Origin: Ecdyonurus torrentis
Taxonomy: Eukaryota > Arthropoda > Insecta > Ephemeroptera > Heptageniidae
Length of the DNA stretch: 64,000 bases
Assembly: GCA_949318235.1 (NCBI GenBank)
Contig: OX439131.1
Coordinates: forward strand, 14,740,434-14,804,433
Direction: 5' to 3'
In this document: one piece after another, positions 52,179 through 64,000 of the stretch
Layout: each line of letters begins with the position of its first letter
Numbering within the stretch: position 1 is the first letter of the stretch
Made by a program: the position numbers and the translations under genes
The notes under the pieces: model-generated
Database searches by the model: none
What the model was told of the DNA's origin: nothing
Seen by the model: the letters and a program-made list of their open reading frames with translations, nothing else

Positions 52179-52716
52179 CTTTTATTTGTATCAATTTTAT
52201 TTTTATATAAAGTTATTTATTTTTTTCTTTTGCAATTTTTATGATGTTTTCTTCTTTAATATAATCTTTAAATTGACTTTAAGTAGAATACTAGAAAATA
52301 TACTTCAGATATTGTTAGATTTTAATGTAAGAACCAATGTGAGGCAAAATTTTTGTACAGGATGAAAAGGAATTGCTCGTAACATATAATTTCATAATTT
52401 AAAAAGGTTTATTTTAAAAAGAAATAAAATCCTCTATTATTATTGTTTTAAAAATTAATAAGCAAATAATTACAATGTTATTTTTTATATGTATATATAT
52501 TTTTTTATTAAAAAAGAGTAAAATAATAATAATAATAATAAAATAAACAAACCAATTAACAATTTCTCTCAAGAAAAAAGAGTCTTAAAAAAATTAAAAA
52601 TAAAATTTACAATATTTAACAAAAACAATTAACAGGGACTTTATAAAAATTATAATTAAATATTATATTCAAAAGTTATTAATTAGTTAATAATGTTTTT
52701 GATATAAATATTTTTG

Positions 52717-52730
52717 GTTGCCATGGCAAT
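52717..52730. promoter_or_regulatory. RFX-type X-box GTTGCCATGGCAAT
   Basis: Differs from the ideal palindromic X-box (GTTGCCATGGCAAC) only at the final base. It is followed about 5 bp later by a CRE variant, TTACGTCA. RFX and CREB sites side by side are known from animal promoters, but no gene start is visible here. Confidence 0.45.
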
Positions 52731-53389
52731 ACATAGTTACGTCAAATATCTAAAATATTTCCACCTACTATGTTATTTGTGTTCGGATTACGAACTAATT
52801 ACTTGTTTATATAATAAGTATAAATATATATTAAAAAAAGGTTACTTATTTCCTTAACATAACTAAAATGTTTCTCATTCACTAATTTAATGTTTAAATT
52901 ATTTATTTAGCAACACCAAAACGTCAGAGAGAAATTTACAACTTTGCTTTTATATTTTGGTTTCTTCAATATAATTTTCAAAACTTTGTAGAGAATTATA
53001 AGTTGCTGTTTTTTTAATACTGTATAATTATAAAATAACTTACAGTAAAGAAATATTAAGTTCTATTTAGAATAGAAAATAAAAATTCATCATTAAATTA
53101 ATAAAGTATATTTACTTTTAAAATACTAACAGAAATCAATCAAAAATAAAAATCACAGCATTATATATTTTTTTAACATTCTATAAATAAACTTTTCATG
53201 AAGTTTATCGATCAATCATTTTTTTTTTTATGTCTATCTAAAACGTAATGAAATTGATGTCTTAATTTTGCTAAATAAACAAATTGTCTTTCCACTTTAT
53301 ACTAAAAATAAATGTCAATTTTTTTTCCTGTTAACTTTTTATATATTGAGTTATTGGATAAAATGTTTGATATACCATGTTACTATTAC

Positions 53390-53390
<1 letters not shown>

Positions 53391-53437
<47 letters not shown>
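53391..53437. repeat. 47-bp poly-A tract
   Basis: Long A run ending in GCGACTCACC. Possible retroposition tail; no element body recognised. Confidence 0.93.
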
Positions 53438-53438
<1 letters not shown>

Positions 53439-54269
53439 CGACTCACCACCAACACACAACATTATTATGAAAAAAGTTTTTTTTATACAATGTCATGTCA
53501 ATGCCAGCAGTGTCACATTATTTTACTTGTAACGTGAGTAACCGCAGATACAAAAGCGAACGGCCTCTCTCAACATTATTATACGTATACTGTAATACGT
53601 ACATTGTTCAATACTAATAATACACTAGATCACTTTCACTCTGCTTTGTTAGACGAAAAATTGTAATTAATATTTTAGCTCTCAAAAAATGACGATTTTT
53701 TTTTTTTAAATTATATTTTATTTTAAGTTAAAAGTTGGGTTAAATTTAGAAAAAGTGTATGAGTAAAATATAGTGTTTTAATTTAAATGTGAGTTGTTGT
53801 TTTATATATAGAATTACCAGAAAAAGTTATTACAGGATCAATATTTACCATTTGAGCTTTACTATAGAGTTACATTAATTTTCAAATTTTTTTTTACTTT
53901 TTTTTTTTAATTTTTTTTTTTTTTGAAACACTAATTTATGTAGTATTACGTAAAGCGCAAAATTAAAACATATTATACTTAAATTAAAGTTCGTGTAAGA
54001 TAAAATCGGGCATATTCCATGAAAGTAGAATATGTTTGATGACTTTTCAAAAGTTACACATTTTTTTTCTTCTTCTTTTTAACAAAATTTGATGGTCAAA
54101 CGAAAGTTTTCTACAAGTTTAAATTTGACGCAAAATATTTTTTTTTATTAAAAATCTCTTTGATCATGACGAAGAAATTTTGTTGACTTACGAAGTTGTG
54201 CTCCACTTTTCTTCATTTCTAAACTAATAAATATTATATTAATAAGTTGAACCAACTTTCAAAAACTTC

Positions 54270-54304
<35 letters not shown>

Positions 54305-55009
54305 TATGCCCAAAATATTCAATTTTCCTTACGCATTTTGAAGAAAAGTCAATATTTTTATAAGTTATCAAATTTTTAGCATGTAAGTACTTCAATGAAT
54401 GAAATTAAAATTGAAGACCAAGGTAAACTTGGAAGTAAATATGATCTATAATATAGAAAGCAGATTTTCAAAAATCAAGTTGCTATATTAGATATGAAAA
54501 TTATGAAAGTATCATTAATCATTATTTAAAAAGTGTCTTCTTTTTTTAAGAAGTAGGAACAAAATATGTGAGTGATGCCTATTGTCTGGTACACAAGTCG
54601 TAACAATTTCCTTTTTTATATATTTTATTTATTACAAAATATACAACAATAAAATATTTATTATTATGTATATCTTATAGTTATAAGTAGTATGTGTATG
54701 GTATTCTAAATTATATAGAAACTTATTCATGATATTCTGTTTTAAAGACCGGAATGTAAATATAAATTCCAAAACGGATCTAAAAGATTTTCAATAGTTG
54801 CAAACACTTCAACGTTTTTCAAAACATTTTTTTTTCACATAATATATCGTTTCAATCAAAACTTTAAGAAATTCAATAATTTGATCTATTTCATATACAT
54901 TAATTAAATAAGAATGCGGTCAATAAACATACATTCCTTTAACATAATCTTACGTTCTTTTAAAATACAGTATACAGTATAGGAAACTCAAACTTTATAA
55001 TTTGTTAAG

Positions 55010-55340
55010 GGTTCTCTTCAGTTCGCTTGTATCTCGAAATCTAAAAATGAAAGTTCCTAATTTTTGATGCCATCTTAAAGTTAATGCTAACAGCTACCCT
55101 TGATAAAAATTTCAGCACCCGTGAACATCAGATAAGAGAGAAATTAGTTATTGAAATTAACATGGGCTCTTATGGGACTAAAACTTCAAAAATTCGTAAT
55201 TCAAAATCTAGCATGATGACCCCCCGAAATTTTTATATTTTTTAAGTTATCTTACCCTAATCTATCACTGTGTTAAATTTCAGATTTTTCCTCCTTTACA
55301 ACTTTTTAGTCAAATCCCGCAGTAGCTGATTTCCCGCCTT
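55010..55340. other. G+C-richer segment, possible old transposon fragment
   Basis: Composition and phrasing (GCTTGTATCTCGAAATCTAA, ATTTCAGCACCC, AAATTTCAG near the end) resemble decayed animal transposon sequence, but there is no second copy in the window, no terminal repeat and no open frame. Weak call. Confidence 0.2.
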
Positions 55341-56286
55341 AATTAAAAGAATGTTACTATATATCAAGAAATTTATTTTGATTAAATGTTATCAGAAATA
55401 TTTTGTATTATTATCATTATTGTACGCTATAATTATATCATTAATTTGTACTTGTTATCTCCTCTGTGCACTTAACATTAAGGTTAACTAATTCATAACA
55501 ACCAAACATACGTACTTCATGCAAAACTGAGTGAGATGTAAGTTCATTCGTTGAAATAATCAAGATTAACGATAACAGTGAGTAAATTTGAATATGCGTT
55601 ACGTACTAAACATTAAATTTGCTGTAGCAGATTATATAAATGGTGATACTTATAATTGGATCAAAGTCATGTTAGGTTTATATAGGATTTGATTTGAAAA
55701 GGAATTACTGTGTTTATTAAAACAAACAGTAAAAAAAAAAATTATCAATTTTAATATTTTTACCTTTAGGAAATAAATATATTTTCTGTTGCTTCTATAG
55801 AAAAAATGTGAACCATGACATTAACACTTTTTTATTATAAACATTTGAATGCATATAATGTGTGTGTATGTGTGTATTAAATGTATAATATTTTACCTTT
55901 AGGCTTTTGTTTTTAAAAAGAGTGACAATCAAAAATTTAAAAATTTCATGCATGAAAGGTATTTATAAATTGTCAGAGAGCACAAAAAAAAAAAAAATTA
56001 CTTGATGTGTTGTCGATCTCGTTTTCCATTATTAAAATAATGCTGTTGATTTGTGTACAAAAAATATTTTTAATAATAATAATTAGATGCAATTTTTTAA
56101 CGGTATTGTGTATCATTTATGATCAGATAATATAGAAAAATAAATAATATCGCTTTGCACTATTGAAGACCTCTTCTTATGTGGAAATAAAATGTTATTA
56201 GTTTTAAAAATCTTATAAATATGTATGTTTATTTTCACTTTTATCTCAAATTAAAAAAAAATTGATTGAGATTGAGAGAAAAGGAA

Positions 56287-56294
<8 letters not shown>

Positions 56295-56357
<63 letters not shown>

Positions 56358-56509
56358 AAAAAATACTAAGTAATTTTTTATTGTAATTTACTCGACACGT
56401 GCTGTGATGATGTTACAAAGTAAATGAGTGATACCATAATGCCATAGTGTCCAAGGTATAATCCTTGGTGCGAGTGGTACCGTAATAATGCGGTGCTTGA
56501 ACCCTCGGT

Positions 56510-56544
<35 letters not shown>
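56295..56544. repeat. inverted (GA)n ... (CT)n pair around 155-bp core
   Basis: GA tract (56295-56355) and CT tract (56511-56544) face each other across 155 bp of unique DNA. The core holds a hairpin CCAAGG-TATAAT-CCTTGG at 56451-56468 and GGTACC, GGTGC words close to the CT tract. Second of three such units. Confidence 0.8.
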
Positions 56545-56547
<3 letters not shown>

Positions 56548-57302
56548 TCTTACTCTCAACATCATCAATCTTAGTCGTCTGTACTAAAGCTCAAGTGATG
56601 TAACCTCATGACCATCACTCACATTAAAACCAATCACATCCAACCTTTAATTAACTCGACTATAATCTATTGTAAATACCAGTCATCAATTTATTGAAAG
56701 AACAACATTGTAAATGAGGTGATAATGTGGTACTTAAAGTAAATCCTTTAATTTATCCCTTTTAATTTAAGTCTCAGATTTTTTGTCGTATTTTTATTGT
56801 CCCCCCCCCCCCCAAATATAATAATTTTTTTATATTTTTAACTGTTTTATACTTTTTAAATTATTGTGAAAACCGATAATTTAAAATAAATGTTAAAATC
56901 CGTCTTTGTTATCGATATAACCATGCAAATGTGGAGCGTATAAGATCAAGTAATTAAATATGAATATTGCTGACATTTGCATGCAAAGTATGGCAAAGTT
57001 TTTGCTTATTTCTTGCATGTATAAAATATTAAATATAATGTAAGTAAAAGAAGGGATGAGATTAATTTTAATTTGGATGCATTTCGATGCTGTTGTTGTT
57101 GAGAGTACTTTAGCTTGAGGCAAGGCAGGCAGGCAGTCAAGTTTGCATGTCAAAGACGACAACTTACATGGTGACGTTGTTTGACTCTCTCTCTCTCTCT
57201 GTTGTGTGTGTTGCTTCTAGCACTAGTTCTCTTTCTCTCTCTTTCTCTCCTTCGTGTATATTGTGAATACAGTTTAGAAACCAAGCACTAGAGAGAGAGA
57301 GA

Positions 57303-57306
<4 letters not shown>

Positions 57307-57365
<59 letters not shown>

Positions 57366-57509
57366 TAAAAGAATTTCTCCAATACATTCTTGCGTGGATC
57401 AATGGATAATATCTCTCAAAATGTCGACATTCCAGTCATTCTTCGCGTAGCGTGTCACTGGCATTGGGTAGATAGATACACTCAAAGAAAACGGGTGAAC
57501 AAAAATTTT

Positions 57510-57559
<50 letters not shown>
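57307..57559. repeat. inverted (GA)n ... (CT)n pair around 151-bp core
   Basis: GA tract (57307-57362, preceded by a shorter GA run) and CT tract (57514-57559) bracket 151 bp of unique, G+C-richer DNA. Third unit of this design; the core has an open plus-strand frame starting in a fair ATG context (ATCAATGG). Confidence 0.8.
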
Positions 57560-57562
<3 letters not shown>

Positions 57563-58468
57563 CGCGTGTATAGTGCTTACCGCGTCTCTCATGCCTTATT
57601 ATCTATAAACTCTCTAAAGTAAACGACACATTTCATCCCACTTTTTCGTTGTGTATGTTGAGTGTATGTATATATATATGTATATATGTATGTCTATATA
57701 TATATATATATATATATCGTTAAATTTTAGTTTTCATTTAAAAAGTATCTAAATAATGTTGTTACATGTTATGATAATATTCAATAACGATAAGAATACC
57801 AATATAAAAAGATTTTTCTTATTTTTTTTTTTAATACAGCTTTTAAATTTAAACTCAACAAGCTAAAAATAAACTTTTATTAAATAATAATAACAACATC
57901 GCCGCTTTTACTTTACATCTAAAGCTTGAGTTTTCATATTTGTTTTAATTTTTGCTACTTTAATCTAAGGAAAAAATATGCATATTTTTTAATGTTTTAA
58001 ATTAAAATATTTTGAACTTTACGATAGAAGCTCATTGCTGGATCGATTTTTTTTTATATTGCTATCAACTCATCGCACTGGTAACAACTTTACATTAAAT
58101 ATTGAATGTTTATATGAATTCATTAGTTCCCATTCAACGAAAGCCAGACAGTTTACAGTAAAAGTAAAATCAATTATTTAGGTTTATTTACTAGTTCTTT
58201 TTTAACAAACTGTTAAAGAATATCTTTAGCATCAAACTCTTTGCAAATCTTATGATAAAAAGAAGCACACTTTCCGTATTTCAATATATATGTATTTTAT
58301 ATATAAAAATATAAAGATAATATTTTTATATTATAAGTTGACATATAAAATTTCTGTGTCAAGTAGAATAGAATATTTATTTGTCAAAGCAATATTCTAT
58401 CTATTTATATTTTTTTCCCTATAAAGTTTCATTTGCAATGTTTTCAATTGAAAAATATAGTGTATATA

Positions 58469-58473
<5 letters not shown>

Positions 58474-58548
<75 letters not shown>
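58474..58548. repeat. (TA)n microsatellite
   Basis: TA run of about 75 bp. Confidence 0.95.
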
Positions 58549-58550
<2 letters not shown>

Positions 58551-58783
58551 ACAGGGTCTAGAGTTTTTATTTAAATTAGATTTTTTGTTGAGTATAAAAA
58601 TATATTTTACATAAATATTTTTAATTTTTTTTTTGTAATAAAAATTAAAATCATTCTATATAAATATATTTCAATATCTCATATTTTTTATACGTATATG
58701 ATATTATTATTTTCAAACTCACAGCCTGTAGTATGATAGTTCAAAGGTTTTTTAATTCATAAACTTTGCAATCGCTACTCTTG

Positions 58784-58812
<29 letters not shown>
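58784..58812. repeat. (CT)n microsatellite
   Basis: CT run of about 29 bp. Confidence 0.92.
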
Positions 58813-58816
<4 letters not shown>

Positions 58817-60345
58817 CTCCACCCCCCTCTCTCACACTCGATGTAAATTTTGTTTGATGATTTTACTTTGCTGTCATAGTGGAAACATGTTGTGGATGCA
58901 AAAACGCGTAAAAAAATTGGCATTACCAAGTAACGAGAGCAAGATTTCACCCTGTGTGTATGTTACATAAAGACGTCAATGTTTCCTCCCCCAAATACTG
59001 CAAGTGCATACATAACTTGTTCCTACGTCTGCCCAGTGCAGTATGAGGGAGGACGGAAAGAGGGAGACTCAAGCAAAGCGTGAAATATAGCTAATGATGT
59101 GGCGGCCACACAAAATGCAAGCCTCCCCAGTCTTTTATATACTTCACCATGCATGCATTTCAAATTCGTCAACAAACAACAAGTTGCAACAACATTCCCT
59201 TCTAATTAAAACTTCCGGTTTATAAGGTTGAGATTTTTCTTCTTTTACCTTTTTTTAAATAAAAAGTTATTATTATGTCCCTAAACATGTTAAGAAGATT
59301 AGTTTTAGTACAGTACTACTAAAAAATAAGACAACAAAGAAAGTCTAACAGTAAGAACACTGCTATGCTAAACTACTATGACTAAGTATGGGCAGGTAAT
59401 TTTTATTGATTTTTCTTGCATTTTTTATGCACTTTTTATATTGGAACCTAATAATAATAAAACATAACTATTGAAAAATGTGAATATAATTAATGTAAAT
59501 ATTTTATTTTATTAAAAGCAAAACTTTTTTAATGAACAATATTAATATAAAGTAATTTTGTAATGATTACACTTGTACTGTACTGAACTGTTACATGAAA
59601 TAGTTTTGTATCATGGTTTCCATGTTGTACATACATAGCAAGTTAGTTCTCACCAGGTAAAGGAAGCAATTATCATTGCGCAAAACCACGCACCACACCT
59701 GCATGCATGCAACAGAAGGGGAGAGAGAGAGAGAGAAGCCACGTCATTAATATTGCATATACAACTGCAGTGAGACACATTAGTGACACTCACGTCACTT
59801 AATGATAAACCTTACAATATACTCTAGCTGTTCATACTAAATATTAATGATAAGTAAACAAACATACATCTTCATATAACACGTATTACGTAACAGCTAG
59901 GCCTCATAGTTTATATAGAAATAATGTTTATGTTTTCCAATATTAACTAAAGAAAATAACTTGATTTCAATTCATATTTCCGCTTTTACGAGCGTTTTGA
60001 AGTCGGAAAATGTTTTTTTTTTTTTCGTGTATTTTTTTGTTTCATATTATATAGATCTCAACGCTCCCGGAAAACGACGAAAGACGGACAAATTTGGTTT
60101 TAGTTTCCTTACAACTCTCAAGTAATTACTCCAGTTCTTACGAGAAACTGGTTTACTGTATAGATATGTTAATCTGTTAAATGCTTATATTATTCTAGAT
60201 CAGATTTATCTCAGGGTCAATTATGAGGATTATAATTTTAAATGTTTGCAATCATTATTTAAATGATGAGAATATAAGTAAATAAAAGTGCAAACAATTT
60301 GTAGGATATCCAATGTATTGTAGTGCGCAATTGTGTGTACAAAGG

Positions 60346-60678
60346 TTAAAGGCATAGACAGCATGAAATCTTTACCATTTATATCACAATACACTTGATG
60401 GGACTTACATAAATAACATTAATTTGTCTCAAAACCCAACTGTAGCGCCGTAGCAGTAATAATAATAATAAAAAAAAATACTTATGCAACCCGTACAACA
60501 TTTTTTTCTAGTTTTTACCTGTTTCTGACGTCATAAACAGAAATATTCACGCAAAATGGATACTTCGCATTTTTTTACGCTCTCTTGTGGGGCCACATTC
60601 TGGTAAAAATTATCATCAGTTTTGTAGATCGCATTTTGTGTTAAAGAACATGTTTTTTCGTGTTTTCTAAAACTTTAA
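60346..60678 (+). mobile_element. TTAA-flanked short transposon, family B copy 2
   Basis: A 333-bp segment starting TTAAAGGCATAGACAGC and ending near TTTAA, alignable end to end with the complement of 14613-14950. It has no coding capacity. An (AAT)n expansion sits near 60455-60470, absent from the other copy. A CRE palindrome at 60526-60533 lies inside, but the corresponding stretch of copy 1 lacks it, so the site arose after insertion or was lost there. The TTAAAGGCATAGA start nearly matches that of family A, suggesting a shared transposase source. Confidence 0.7.
60526..60533. promoter_or_regulatory. CRE palindrome TGACGTCA within transposon
   Basis: Perfect CREB/ATF palindrome located inside family B copy 2. 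Could be a transposon-borne factor site. Confidence 0.35.
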
Positions 60679-60824
60679 TATTAATTTTAAATATCAGAAA
60701 AGTATCAGTCAATCAGCCAAGACAGGTGTATCAGGTGTTGTGACAGTAAAATATTTGATGAAAATTCATACAGCTTAGCCAAGTGATTAAAACCATTGAT
60801 TTGCAATATATTAGAGGTAATGGA

Positions 60825-60832
60825 TGACGTCA
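60825..60832. promoter_or_regulatory. CRE palindrome TGACGTCA
   Basis: Perfect CREB/ATF palindrome, 299 bp from the one inside the neighbouring transposon. Confidence 0.35.
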
Positions 60833-63240
60833 ATCAATTTTGTACATTTTTTCCTAAAATAATAAAACTTAAAATATAACTTATAAAAATGAAAAATTAT
60901 TCCAACAACAAAAGATTTTTTTATAAAAAAAAAATTAAAAAAAAAAAAAAAACTATTTCTGCAAGAAAAAAAAATTATATAGTATAGTTTTATTTTGTAA
61001 AATGTACATAAAAATTATACATACTTTACAGCATAAAAAAGCTTGTAAAATGTTATAATATTTAATTTATTTAGTTAAAGAATGCTAGAACAAAGCTAAA
61101 GAGAAAGTTTGGATTGGAATAAAGCAAATATTCTCTATTGTTATGAATATTATAAATTCCGTTGGCATTGTTTGAATTGATACAAAAGGAAAAATAAACA
61201 TACTATGAATAATTTATTTTAAAGTGCCCTTTTTACTCGTTTATACAAAACCAGGAAATAATATTTTTACCTCTGTATGAAATAAGAGGAATAAGAAAGT
61301 ATTACACATATTATTTTAAAATAAAAAGTGAAATATTAAAAGTTAATTATAATAAATCTAAAGAAAAAATATTATTACAAAAATACCCCCAAGACTTTAT
61401 TGTTTTTATATAAAATATTACAAAAAAAAATAATAATAACGTCTTTTTTGAATATAAATAAAATTTGAAGCATCCTTAACAAAATTTAAACATCTTTTGA
61501 AGCATTATGAGCACCATTCTCTTTCAAGTTGTTATGAAGGCTTTTTTTTTTCTTGTATAGAATAAAATTATTTAGAAAAGTAAAAAAAAAAAAAATACAA
61601 AAAAAATACAAAATACAAAAAGCTTATTTTATTATATTTTCAAATACAACTAGGAGACTCTATAGTGAAAACGTTAAAGCTTTTACTTCAATTTTATCTC
61701 GAATAGATGGCATACGTGTCGTTTTTTTACAATGGGTATGGATATAGAGAGGGTTTTCAAGTTAACGTGTTTTTGGGTCGATATCATCTGGCCTATAGAA
61801 GGTCACGGTCTATACCTTCCTTACAGAAAATATATTTCATTATCTATAAAATGCACTTTGTAGATTTTACAATCATAGAAAATGTATTTGTTATCGCTTT
61901 CATCAAGATTAGGAACGTTGTTACTTTACATTATTAAAAGTAGAGTATCCTGGAAGTTATGCAAATAGTCGGACACAGATAGTAAATGCGAGAAACTAGA
62001 TTAAATGGAAATTTTCTATTTATACATTTATTTTATATTGAAATGCATTTAATGATATTATTTATTGATGTTATGTTAAAAATATAATTTTAAAAGTTTA
62101 TATATGGATTGATGAAAACTGTAGCTTTTAACTCAATGTAACTAAAAAAAAGTAAATAATAAATCTTGAAATATTATTTATACTAAAATATAAAAATATA
62201 TAATATGTCATTGGATTATCTGCTATAAATTTGTCATATTTTTCAATTCAATATAAAAAACGATTTTTTTTTATTTGTAAGTCGTATATTACAAAAAAAA
62301 AAGTATATATAAAAAAATTGAAAAATTCTTAAGGTAATAAAAGTTCTTCGTTTTTACGTAAATTACTCTTAAATGCTATTAAAAAAAATTCATAAGTAAC
62401 TATTTTATTGAAAAATCTATATAAATTTATGGATTTTGCGGAATGTTACGTCATAAGAAGTGAAATATTGGTTTACGTCTAACTTGTAAGTTCATCACTC
62501 GTTTGCTATATCTTGCCTACCAGCTGCAACGAATAAAATATTGAAACTACCATACTATTTACACATAGATATGCCCGCAATGAAGACGCACGCATGCTAC
62601 TAAATAAACCAAAAAGCCATATTTCAGTAGAAATATTATATATATAAAATAGAAATAAATAACTATAACATCTTTTTGGCACTTTCTTTTTTTTAAAAAA
62701 AATCATCAAAAAAAGTCAATTTTTCAAGATATCGATTTTACAGTAAAATTTTCATTAATGTTAATTAAATATTTTACTTTTACCTTCTTATCAACTTTCA
62801 AGATAAAAGATTTTTCTCATTAATTTACTTAAATCATTTAATTAAATTATCTACTAAAACAAGCAAAAGAATTTTTTTTTATGTATGTAATCTTTAAATA
62901 TATTTACTAAGATTAAATATTATATAAAAGTTTTAAATGTTTGTTATCTTTATATTATTCTATCGAGTTTCTAAATATATATTTTACGTAAAAAAAAGGC
63001 AAAATTTTTGGAGGGTAAAATAATTTGAAATAAAATTTACCTTCAAGTCATAAAACACGGTTTATATTATATGTCAATTTAATTTTACTGCGTGTATTTA
63101 ATCAATGAGATGAGTAAGAGAGAGAAAGAGAGAGGGGGGCAGGGGATCCAGCTCAAGCTAAAAGTATACGCACAAATATTCATCAAGCTTACAACCTACT
63201 ATCCTTCTAATTCACGTCGTTTGAATATTGACTTTAATTA

Positions 63241-63244
<4 letters not shown>

Positions 63245-63292
<48 letters not shown>
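63245..63292. repeat. (CT)n microsatellite
   Basis: CT run of about 48 bp. Confidence 0.95.
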
Positions 63293-63294
<2 letters not shown>

Positions 63295-64000
63295 GCAAGC
63301 TTTAAAATTGAAAATTGTGTAGAAGAAAAGATTATCTGATCAAATTTTAGTATTAAAACGTTCGTTTAATAAATCCCAAGTTACGACTCCAAAAGAAAGA
63401 AAATTCCTTTCATTCCAAATCAAAAATTGACGACTTGATTTTCAACTTAAAATCAAACATGATGGAAAGTTAAAAAAAAGTGAAAAAGTAAGAGAGTGTG
63501 TCATGAAAAAAAAAAAAAAAAAAAAGGTTTGTGTGAGAAATGACGTTTTTATCCTTTTTAAATCTTCCACACGAGTGAAGAAAGTCGCTTCCCTAAACTC
63601 GTCTATATGTAATTCTTATATCACTTTGATTCTATCATATAAAAAGTACTTACAATGTCAGAAGATTTTTTTTTTGTCTTTATTATCAATGTTATTGCTT
63701 TTGTACCTTTTGAAAAAAAAATCGATAATATACATATATGAAAGTTATATATAGAATAAAAAAAGCACACGTTACAATAATACAAAGCACAATAGAGAGA
63801 AAAATAAAGAAGAAATAATACACAAGAATAATAAAAATATGTATTGAAAATAATATGTATATAAATATATATTCGATAAACGTAAAAATGAAAAGAAATG
63901 ATAATTGTAACGTCATGTTAAAAGTGTAAAATATTATGTAACTTTAAGTTACATTTTTATAGTTTTTTTTTCCTCTCTCGTAGTTTTACAGTACTTTCAT

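Larger units (their letters stand above)
50933..60345. other. AT-rich non-coding stretch with scattered islands
   Basis: No confident gene. It holds a CCAAT-octamer pair (51635-51661), a G+C-richer patch at 51890-52160, an E-box at 52171, an RFX-like X-box at 52717, a 47-bp poly-A (53391-53437), T runs near 54270-54302, a possible old transposon fragment at about 55010-55340, paired GA/CT units at 56295 and 57307, a 13-poly-C run near 56801, and a G+C-richer patch at 58980-59170 with a TGTGGCGGCCACA palindrome (59098). A plus-strand frame from ATG at about 57400 (peptide starting MDNISQNVDIPVILRVACHW) lies inside the unique core of a GA/CT unit and remains unexplained. Confidence 0.5.
60679..64000. 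other. AT-rich non-coding stretch
   Basis: No gene supported. The stretch contains a CRE at 60825, a CRE variant TTACGTCA at 62446-62453, a (CT)n tract at 63245-63292 and several A runs. The frame at 61707-61937 includes a short protein-like part (GFQVNVFLGRYHLAYRRSRS) but becomes AT-type sequence afterwards and lacks splice evidence. Confidence 0.55.

Noticed and set aside
56440..56510. tRNA-like GGTTCAAGC word (minus strand)
   Set aside because: No matching A box, acceptor stem or anticodon arm can be folded around it.
61707..61937. 76-codon frame with GFQVNVFLGRYHLAYRRSRS
   Set aside because: Only the first third looks protein-like; the rest is AT-type sequence and no splice sites fit.

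Overview
This window looks like AT-rich, non-coding DNA from an animal nucleus, probably an invertebrate. The signs are overall strong A+T richness, very long dinucleotide microsatellites (about 100 bp up to 218 bp of CT/GA, TA and TG/CA), many poly-A/poly-T tracts, metazoan-type splice signals and palindromic foldback transposons with TTAA ends. There is no bacterial gene organisation, operon, rRNA, tRNA or CRISPR array. Most of the long open frames are translations of microsatellites or AT-rich DNA and are not genes. I cannot name the species.

Only one locus carries good protein-coding evidence: 9432-9958 on the minus strand. An exon with about half G+C (9432-9757) ends in an exact GTAAGTAT donor. 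A small upstream exon (9893-9958) has a pyrimidine-rich 3' splice site and a GTGAGC donor. Spliced in frame they encode the first 127 residues of a protein with a Gly/Ser/Thr-rich, basic, probably disordered N-terminus. I do not recognise the family. The following exons are either left of 9431 or outside the window, so positions 1-9431 are best read as intron of this gene. Sequence above 9958 is its 5' side (5' UTR intron, promoter side or intergenic).

The remaining ~63 kb contains four kinds of structure. (1) Microsatellites, listed individually; at three loci a (GA)n tract and a (CT)n tract face each other across 124-155 bp of unique DNA. (2) Small non-autonomous transposons: a foldback element at 5469-5762; two full-length foldback copies of one TTAA family at 34815-35144 and 35942-36254, in opposite orientation; two copies of a second TTAA family at 14613-14950 and 60346-60678, in opposite orientation; and a possible 95-bp TTAA mini-element at 37938-38032. 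(3) Small G+C-richer islands with recognisable transcription-factor words: eight perfect CRE palindromes (TGACGTCA), RFX X-box palindromes, TCACGTGA E-boxes with ETS sites, an E2F plus triple CCAAT cluster, a CCAAT-octamer pair, and a CGATA palindrome. These could be enhancers or promoters but are read from sequence words only. (4) Isolated hairpins and palindromes with no assigned role.

No multi-gene system or pathway can be reconstructed here. The most interesting material is the orphan two-exon gene start, the paired inverted foldback elements, and the excess of CRE palindromes.
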